Assembly (NCBI GenBank): GCA_020091685.1
Contig: CM034602.1
Location: 1,982,936 to 2,046,935 of the forward strand
DNA: 64,000 nucleotides
DNA from: Lutjanus erythropterus
Lineage: Eukaryota > Chordata > Actinopteri > Lutjaniformes > Lutjanidae
Direction: 5' to 3'
Part shown: positions 57,901-64,000 of the stretch, one piece after another
Position numbering within the stretch: position 1 is the stretch's first letter
How the letters are laid out: each line of letters starts with the position of its first letter
Program-made: the position numbers and the translations under genes
The notes under the pieces: model-generated
What the model saw: only the letters and a program-made list of their open reading frames with translations
What the model was told of the DNA's origin: nothing
Databases searched by the model: none

Positions 57901-60097
57901 TGTGCAAGAGTATATTTATTTATGTACCTGACTGTGTGTTTATGCGTGTTTGTGTTTTATGCATGTAAATTTTTGCTTTTTATCACCTTCTTATACTATT
58001 TTACTACCATATTGTTACTGATAATCTTTATTTTGCTCATGTTTAATAATTATCTCCTCCAGGCATCATGCATTGCAACTCATCTCTCATACTGTTGGAC
58101 TCATCAGCCAGTATTTTTTCGCACATGTATGGCTGTGTGCTGAAGGGCCTGTTGTTGTGGCAGTGATTAAAATTTTGTAAAAATACTGAAAAACCTCTTT
58201 TACTGAATGCTGTGTTTTATACTGACTCTGAGGTGACAATTGCTAGGCTAAAAACAAGGCTTACCTTGTCTGTTGCAGGTCACACTTTGGCCTTTGTCAT
58301 GGCTCAAAAATCTGACATCCATAGAAAAAGTTTGGTCGTATCTTAAACTGAAGCATCTGCAGATTAATACCATATCTGATGTGTTATGATCCAGTAAAGT
58401 TAGTCACCGTATGAGATTATTAAATACCTGTTTTGTTATCTTCGCCGTCATCTTGACTGTACCTCACTGGATGCTGCTGTACGTCACCACTTTGCGTCAG
58501 TGCATTTGTCAGATTGGAGAAGTTTAAGGTCTGCTACTGAACAAATGCAATGTGTAGAGAGAGATGTGGACTTCTCTAAAACATCGACTATAGCTTGCTG
58601 AATTCTGAAATGATTTTCATGAAATCTGGTTTGTCATAAATGTGAAAAACTGAAGACATTACTACAGGTGATCTAATCAGCTCTATGCCAAAACATGAAC
58701 CATCTGAATAGCCACAACTTCCACTGGGAGAGGCAGGCTCAGACCTGTGAATAGGAAAAATTAAGTGACAGTTATCAGAGTTTCAGCTTTTGTGACTTTT
58801 GCCAAAAATGTAGATTTCTATATCAATTATCACCATCTTTTGCCTGGCAGAGATCTGACCTGAAGCCTCTGTTCAGGGGTAACGGAGCACATTTTCAGAC
58901 CATCCCTCCTGTCAAACATACACAACACTGATTTGTACTCGAGAGACAGAAACAGTTGTGAGAGGAACAAAGAAAAGAGACTTAAGAGAGATGTTCAAAG
59001 CCTTCTTAGTTTCTCACCTCCACTCGCGCAACCAATCACTGTGTGGTCGTGATTATCAGATCGTCTGATGTACCGCGTGAATGAACTTGTGCACAGGAAA
59101 CAACACAGACAGACAGTTACTCTCATCATGCTGTTCTGCAGCAGCTCTGATTAGATTAGGCTGTCAGACAGAGAAAAGAGCCCAGGTTACGTCTGGGCCA
59201 CAGAGGAGGATTCTGGGAACAGAGCTTCATTACAGATTCTCTCCACATCTGTCTGTAACAGGCGGCTGAATTTCAGTCTATTCTGGAGATGAAGAAGAAG
59301 TCAACAAATTATTTATTGAACTAAAAATGTAAATATGATGGAATAGTACTGTGCTGCAATAACAACACAAAATATGCAATCGCCTTTCAAAATGTTTTCC
59401 TTTATTAAAGGTATAATCTGCAACATTTTCCTAAAAAAAAAATCAATGTATAGACTCATATAAACACAATCCCTTTTACTCACCCACCAGAAATATGTGG
59501 TGGTGGCTGTATCTGCAGAGAACCTGCCCTTTATCTTATTTTTCCTTGTTGTTTTGCTGTGTTTGGGATGTTTAACCAACCCGAAATACTAGTATCTGTC
59601 ATCTTGATGTGTTCATGAACAGCTTGAACAAATCCTGCTGATTCTAGAGGAGACAGGTGTCACGCTCAAGAACACACAGACGGTGGCTGATAAGGGCCAT
59701 AAAACTACTAACTATTTTTAGGGACTCTCAGTTAAGGCCATTCTCATTCCCAACTCATCAGAGACACACCGCGCTTTAAAGTGACCTGAATGTAAACTCA
59801 TCTGGTATAAAGATGGAGAAGTCAACATCTACAGGAAACACAAGACCCTCACATATTAAATAGACTTTCTGGCAGCGCCTCATACAGACGTCAGAGGGTA
59901 TCTTGTGCTTCAGTATGAGAGGCACAGTGCTGATCAGAGCCGGTTCCTCTCAAATACAAAAATGATAAAAAAAAATAATGAACAGACTGGAAATGTGCTG
60001 AGGGGAGAGTTTAGAGACACACTGAGCTTGATCATGTTCCTGCTCTGTTACAGTTTGGTTGAAATCAGAGAGATGAAGCCGTGCAGCCCAGTGTCTG

Positions 60098-60111
60098 ACG
60101 CCATCTAGTGG
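60098..60111 (-). promoter_or_regulatory. CTCF-like motif
   Basis: The minus strand reads CCACTAGATGGCGT, one mismatch at the last position of the core. Confidence 0.35.
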
Positions 60112-61244
60112 CGTCTTGAGTGAAATACATTAACATACAAAGACACTAAACCCCGAATTGCTCCCAGCACGTGTTCAGCAACTTCATAAATAGTTCCACT
60201 CCATTTCAGTCATTAAAAAAACAAACAAGATTTTTCTATAAAATTACAAACAAATCAAAAACAAAATCCCTGCACCTACAGGAGCAGAAAATAGACCAGA
60301 GTGTGATGCAGCCAAGAGAGTTTCAGGTTCTGTGACTCTGCGGTTATTATATAATCTCTCTCTTTATCTGTATCCAAAAACAACAAGACCTTCTGTGGAG
60401 GTTGTTGAAAGGGATTTTGTAACATGCAGAAATCCACCAGCTGAAGCAGCTGCAGGTGAGACAGAGTGAAGGACAGTAGAGGGAGAAATAGTCATATCTG
60501 ACAGAGTAACTGTTGAAAGAGGTTTTGGGGTTTGATAAGACATCTGTCTCACAGTAAGTTTCTGAGCTACAAACCTGAAAAACACCTGAACAAGACAAAA
60601 GAAAGAGAGCAGATGATCATCATCAAATCAGTCTTGCAGTGTTTGTTCTGCCGCCTCTGAAAACAGCTCCCTCTCCCTCTGCCCCTCGCCATCTGTTAAA
60701 ATTAGGATCAGCGCTGTCGTCTCTCTTGCACAGGTGTGTATGAAACTAGATCAAATAAGTTGAAACTTGGGAGAGGGACAAGGAGAGAGAACAAGGGAGA
60801 ACTTGGAACCTGTGAATCCAACACTTTCTGTCAAGCAAACAATCTGCAGCCAGCCTAGCAATGACCTTGGACTTATTTCCTTACATTAAAAAATGATGTC
60901 ATGGTGAAGCAGCGTGGGATCATGAGAGTTTTTGTCTTCATTTTAAACAGCCACCATTGCAAATGAAAATAAAACTCAATCGACCATGTTTCTGTTGCAT
61001 TTACTAACATCAGCTGATAAATCCTGCATATTGTGCCTTTTTTCAATTAAAACGAAACTAAAATCTAAAAGGAGGTGTGAAAAAACATTTTAGTTTGCTT
61101 GAAATAAGAAATAAGGACTAAAAACAAATTATATTGTTTGTTTACAAAGCTAACTGAAAGTTTTAGTTTTTGTCAATTTGGTCAAATTTGTTAACACAAG
61201 CATGAGGAGGCGTTGGTGCAAATACATCTGCAAGTTTATTCCCC

Positions 61245-61330
61245 TCACAAACTGTTGTGTTTGTTATGCTGAACCTGTCTGTGAAGATTCTCAGTCATCC
61301 AGGTCCTGGCCTTCTCCTGGACCTGTTTTG
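61245..61330 (+). repeat. Dispersed repeat with CTGTGAAGATTCTCAGTCATCC
   Basis: The block CTGTGAAGATTCTCAGTCAT and CCAGGTCC is recognised from many fish loci; short remnant only. Confidence 0.5.
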
Positions 61331-62064
61331 TATGAGAGAGGTGAACTAAAGTTGCATTTACTGAAAATATTGGCTTAATCAGTAACTTTAATTTCACTGT
61401 AATCAGAGAGCATATGTAGCACAAACTCCAAATATTTAAGCTCCAATAAATCATGGCAGCTGATTGCCTCAGTGTTTTGAGTAACTCTAACTTATTTGGG
61501 TTTACGGTCCACATTTTAAAGATCCAATGACCTTTCCTGTACTAACACCCTCAAGACAATATTTACATCCTTATCTTTGTTACTGGTGCAACTCTGAGAT
61601 AAATCACCAGGATGTTTTTGTCCAGCACTTTCAGAATGTGTCTGTAATGAACAGTGCAGCCTCTTATGGGACACTCTCAGGATGTCACTCCTGTGACAAT
61701 GCAGCTTCTGTGATAGTTGTGAATGGTCCTTTAACCCCTCTTGTTTGGCCTGTGCTCAGTGTTGAGTGCAGAAGCAGCTGGTCTTACAGATTAGTGTTGG
61801 TGTTAATGCCGCTGACGGGCTTTAACCCTGCAGCAGGCGGGCGGGACCTGCGGGACGTCGACCTCCGCCGGCATCTACCCATCTGCCACCGCCGCCTTCA
61901 CATCCCTCCTCTTGATTTGATTTCTTTTGAATAAAGGAGTGAGGATATACATGTTGTAGCTCCAAGCTGGGGTGACACACAACATGAGGAATTACATCAG
62001 GTAAATTTAGCCATGTCAACTCAAAAGGAATTAATATGTCAATCCTGTGTTCACAGCTCTTTGT

Positions 62065-62078
62065 CTGCCCCCAAGTGG
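62065..62078 (-). promoter_or_regulatory. Weak CTCF-like motif upstream of wasl
   Basis: The minus strand reads CCACTTGGGGGCAG, one mismatch at an important position of the core. Confidence 0.3.
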
Positions 62079-62279
62079 CCAGAAAATAGGTTATCACCGA
62101 TTTGTACTCTGATTTACACTCTGCTTTGAATTTGGGAACCTCCAGAAAAAAATTATTATGTTATCTTGTAATAAGTTTTCCTGAACTGTAAACAACAGAG
62201 GAGATCCAGGATATACAGAAAGTTTAGTTTTCTTAGGTCTCTAAAAATATACAAGTCTCCTCTACTCTAATTACACCCT

Positions 62280-62592
62280 ACATTTCAACAAATACTTTTA
62301 TCTATATTACTTTTGCATTTCAACACACTTTGACTATTTATAGATCAATTTTTATGCTTTTTTTTATTTATATACACTGTTGTATTATACAATTTTTTTC
62401 TTTGCATATGTCTGTTTTTTTCAATATATTGTCAGATATAATGAAGTATATATTTTTCCATACTTCTTATTTATATTCATATATTTTCTATTTTTTCTAA
62501 TAAGTCTATTTCTATTTTTGGTTGGAGCAACTGTAATAAAACCCAATTCCCCCTGGGAATCAATAAAGTATTTCTGATTTTGATTCTGATAG
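62280..62592 (+). mobile_element. Probable LINE 3' UTR/tail
   Basis: AT-rich tract ending CCCCTGGGAATCAATAAAGTA and then TTCTGATTTTGATTCTGATAG, the short-repeat tail type of L2-like elements. It lies about 190 bp before the CpG-rich wasl promoter. Confidence 0.55.
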
Positions 62593-63117
62593 TGCTGTAC
62601 AAGTTACAAATACAAGTTATGTTGCAATATATTGCAATCATCTGGAGAAATGTGGCATTATTATTATTATTTATGAAGTGCGACATATTTTATTATTTTC
62701 TCCATAGAGGACATCACGTTTGCAAAATATTCAATATTTTATAACTTATTTATGACGAAAAACAAGTTATTTACATTTTACGTCCGCCATCTGGCTCCTC
62801 CCCACGCTACGTCACACTCCATCCCATTCCACGCGCTAAACACCCGCCCCTCCCTTTCCCTCCGCAGAGCTGCATTCCTGCTGCCACATCGGACCGAACC
62901 ACTCTGCGTTAGCGACGACAGTTTATCTTCACAATGGACCAAAACACACATGTCACACAGTTTTAACTTAAAAATAATATTGGATATTATCTCGCCGATT
63001 GTTTACGTTTATCAGCTTCACTATTTTATCCGTTTTACAGTGGATAGTTCTAGAGTTTCCCGAAACCAACATCCCCCTCTCCTCTGTCTTTAAAGTGGTC
63101 TGCTCCATCTTGCTGCC

Positions 63118-63227
63118 ATGTTGGATGTACGCATCGCTGCTGCAGCTGCTGGAGTTCCCGAATGAAAGTTGAACGTTTTTCCGCGTACAGACGCACAGCG
63201 AACCCTTATTTTTTCACCGAACACTAA
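63118..63227 (+). other. Two overlapping uORFs upstream of wasl
   Basis: ATG at 63118 opens 15 codons ending TGA (63163-63165). A second ATG at 63162 overlaps that stop in an ATGA arrangement and runs 21 codons to TAA (63225-63227). They are real reading frames, but they matter only if transcription starts upstream of them. Confidence 0.5.
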
Positions 63228-63321
63228 AAGAAGAAGTTAAGGTTGTCTCTTAAGCAGGACCAAGCCTGGAAAACACCCCCGTCCTCCTCCGCCCTCCAGC
63301 CGGGAGTCGCACTCAGCGGAG

Positions 63322-63372
63322 ATGATCCGGTTGCAGGCCACAGCAACCGGAGCCCGCATGGATTTTCTGTAA
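63322..63372 (+). other. Third uORF with embedded GC-rich hairpin upstream of wasl
   Basis: ATG at 63322 to TAA at 63370-63372, 16 codons. Inside it CCGGTTGC (63327-63334) pairs perfectly with GCAACCGG (63343-63350) across an 8-nt loop, about 95 nt before the wasl ATG. Confidence 0.5.
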
Positions 63373-63444
63373 TTAGTAGTGTTTGCTGAGTCCGTCCGGG
63401 GGATATCTGCATCGTTTCGGGGTTAACAAGAAGAATTAGGAGCC

Positions 63445-63549
63445 ATGAACAGCCACCCGCCGCCCCGCAGGTCTGTTAACGTCGGCTCCATCCTGCTGAC
63501 CCCGCAGGAGAACGAGTGCCTGTTCGGCTACCTGGGCAGGAAATGCGCC
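63445..63549 (+). CDS. wasl: N-WASP (WAS-like), first coding exon, gene continues past the window
   Basis: 35 codons from ATG to a GTAAGT donor at 63550, phase 0. The product begins with a proline/arginine stretch and continues VNVGSILLTPQEN, then CLFGYLGRKC, the segment just before the WH1/EVH1 domain of N-WASP; WASP itself differs clearly here. N-WASP is a cytosolic activator of the Arp2/3 complex, controlled by Cdc42, PIP2 and WIP family partners; the GBD, proline-rich and VCA parts would be in later exons not present here. Whether it is the a or b fish paralogue cannot be told. The ATG has a moderate context (GAGCCATGA) and no in-frame upstream ATG was found. Confidence 0.9.
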
Positions 63550-64000
63550 GTAAGTTTCCCAGTTTGTTTACCACCTGCAGGTCCAAAGAACGCGCACATA
63601 CATTCACCCACATGTCATATAAGCATCCAGACGGTGCTTTTCATCCCTGTTTATCCTCCTCAGTTAGTATGAAACAGCAGAAACCTGTTTTGACACCGGT
63701 GTGGTTTTCAAACCGGGGGCCCGGTGTTGCAACAAAATCGGTGACCCTTTAGACTCGTTGACGTCTCGACTGTTTACACGTATTTTGATAGCTGTTAAAA
63801 AAACATGGCGACCCCTTCTGTATTTGGGCTTTCTGTCAGCTTCTGCAGCATAACTTCTGTTGAAAAGCACCGTCAGTGAACCAGGTATAGACAGTTGGTC
63901 AGTTTTTATCAGTAATGATTCACGTATTTGTACATGTTTCATAATTCTGAACATTTCTGCAACACAAGATTCAGCATTTTTGATAGTTGATTGTTTAAGT

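Larger units (their letters stand above)
47039..62779. other. Interval between hyal6-like gene and wasl
   Basis: No coding gene is seen. It should hold untranslated 5' exon(s) of the hyal6-like gene. It contains several interspersed repeats, a LINE ORF2 remnant at 57640-57900, a Tc1/mariner-like remnant near 56520-56625, and an AT-rich tract at 62280-62590 just before the wasl promoter. Confidence 0.65.
62780..63444 (+). promoter_or_regulatory. wasl: CpG-rich promoter and 5' leader region of wasl
   Basis: CpG density and GC content rise sharply from about 62780 after an AT-rich stretch. Visible motifs are a YY1-like CCGCCATCTGG (62784-62794), a CRE-like TACGTCAC (62808-62815), GC boxes nearby, and a second YY1-type CCATCTTG (63105-63112). 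No TATA box is evident, as expected for a broadly expressed gene. The transcription start is not determined. Three short uORFs and an 8-bp GC-rich hairpin lie before the start codon (separate entries). Confidence 0.7.

Noticed and set aside
1..64000. CRISPR array, prophage, toxin system or operon
   Set aside because: No regularly spaced repeats or prokaryotic gene organisation; the sequence is clearly animal.

Overview
This window reads as vertebrate genomic DNA, most probably from a ray-finned (teleost) fish. It has split genes with GT-AG introns, long gene-poor stretches, dinucleotide microsatellites and a dense scatter of fish-type interspersed repeats. These include a MITE starting TTAAAGGGATAGTTCACCC, a tRNA-derived SINE, LINE tails, and hAT and Tc1/mariner fragments. 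There are no operons, no CRISPR arrays and no prokaryotic-style gene packing. The species cannot be named from the sequence; a spiny-rayed fish is my guess from the repeat families.

Three protein-coding loci can be supported. Two are complete, paralogous glycosyl hydrolase family 56 (hyaluronidase) genes on the minus strand. The one at 8180-13336 (three coding exons, 515 aa) is a HYAL4 orthologue by sequence. The one at 42685-47005 (three coding exons, 503 aa) is a PH20/HYAL6-type hyaluronidase. Both have exactly the same exon plan: a large first coding exon, a 90-nt middle exon and a terminal exon encoding the EGF-like module. Both also have a splice acceptor just upstream of the start codon, so each should have at least one untranslated 5' exon that I cannot place. 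Both encode a signal peptide, the DWExW catalytic motif, paired cysteines and a hydrophobic C-terminal tail suited to a GPI anchor or membrane anchoring. At the right edge, 63445-63549 on the plus strand is the first coding exon of an N-WASP (wasl) gene inside a CpG-rich promoter region; the rest of that gene lies outside the window. WASL lies next to the HYAL4/SPAM1 cluster in mammals, with the same divergent orientation, so this is a conserved gene neighbourhood.

Layout: 1-8179 is the downstream flank of hyal4, made of repeats. 8180-13369 is hyal4. 13370-42684 is about 29 kb between the hyaluronidases, holding repeats plus a few unexplained GC-rich or motif-rich islands (about 23.77-24.42 kb, 28.64-28.74 kb, 31.04-31.30 kb and 35.30-35.43 kb). 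42685-47038 is the hyal6-like gene, whose large intron carries duplicated repeat units. 47039-62779 is repeat-rich flank. 62780-63549 is the wasl promoter and first exon.

The two hyaluronidases should act outside the cell or on its surface on hyaluronan and/or chondroitin sulphate. WASL acts in the cytosol in Arp2/3-driven actin assembly, so the link to wasl is positional, not functional. I found no convincing undescribed biological system. The best leads are the shared uORF-plus-leader-intron design of the hyaluronidase genes, the lost active-site tyrosine in hyal4, the CTCF-like motifs in convergent orientation around the locus, the uORF cluster and hairpin in the wasl leader, and several well-delimited mobile elements.
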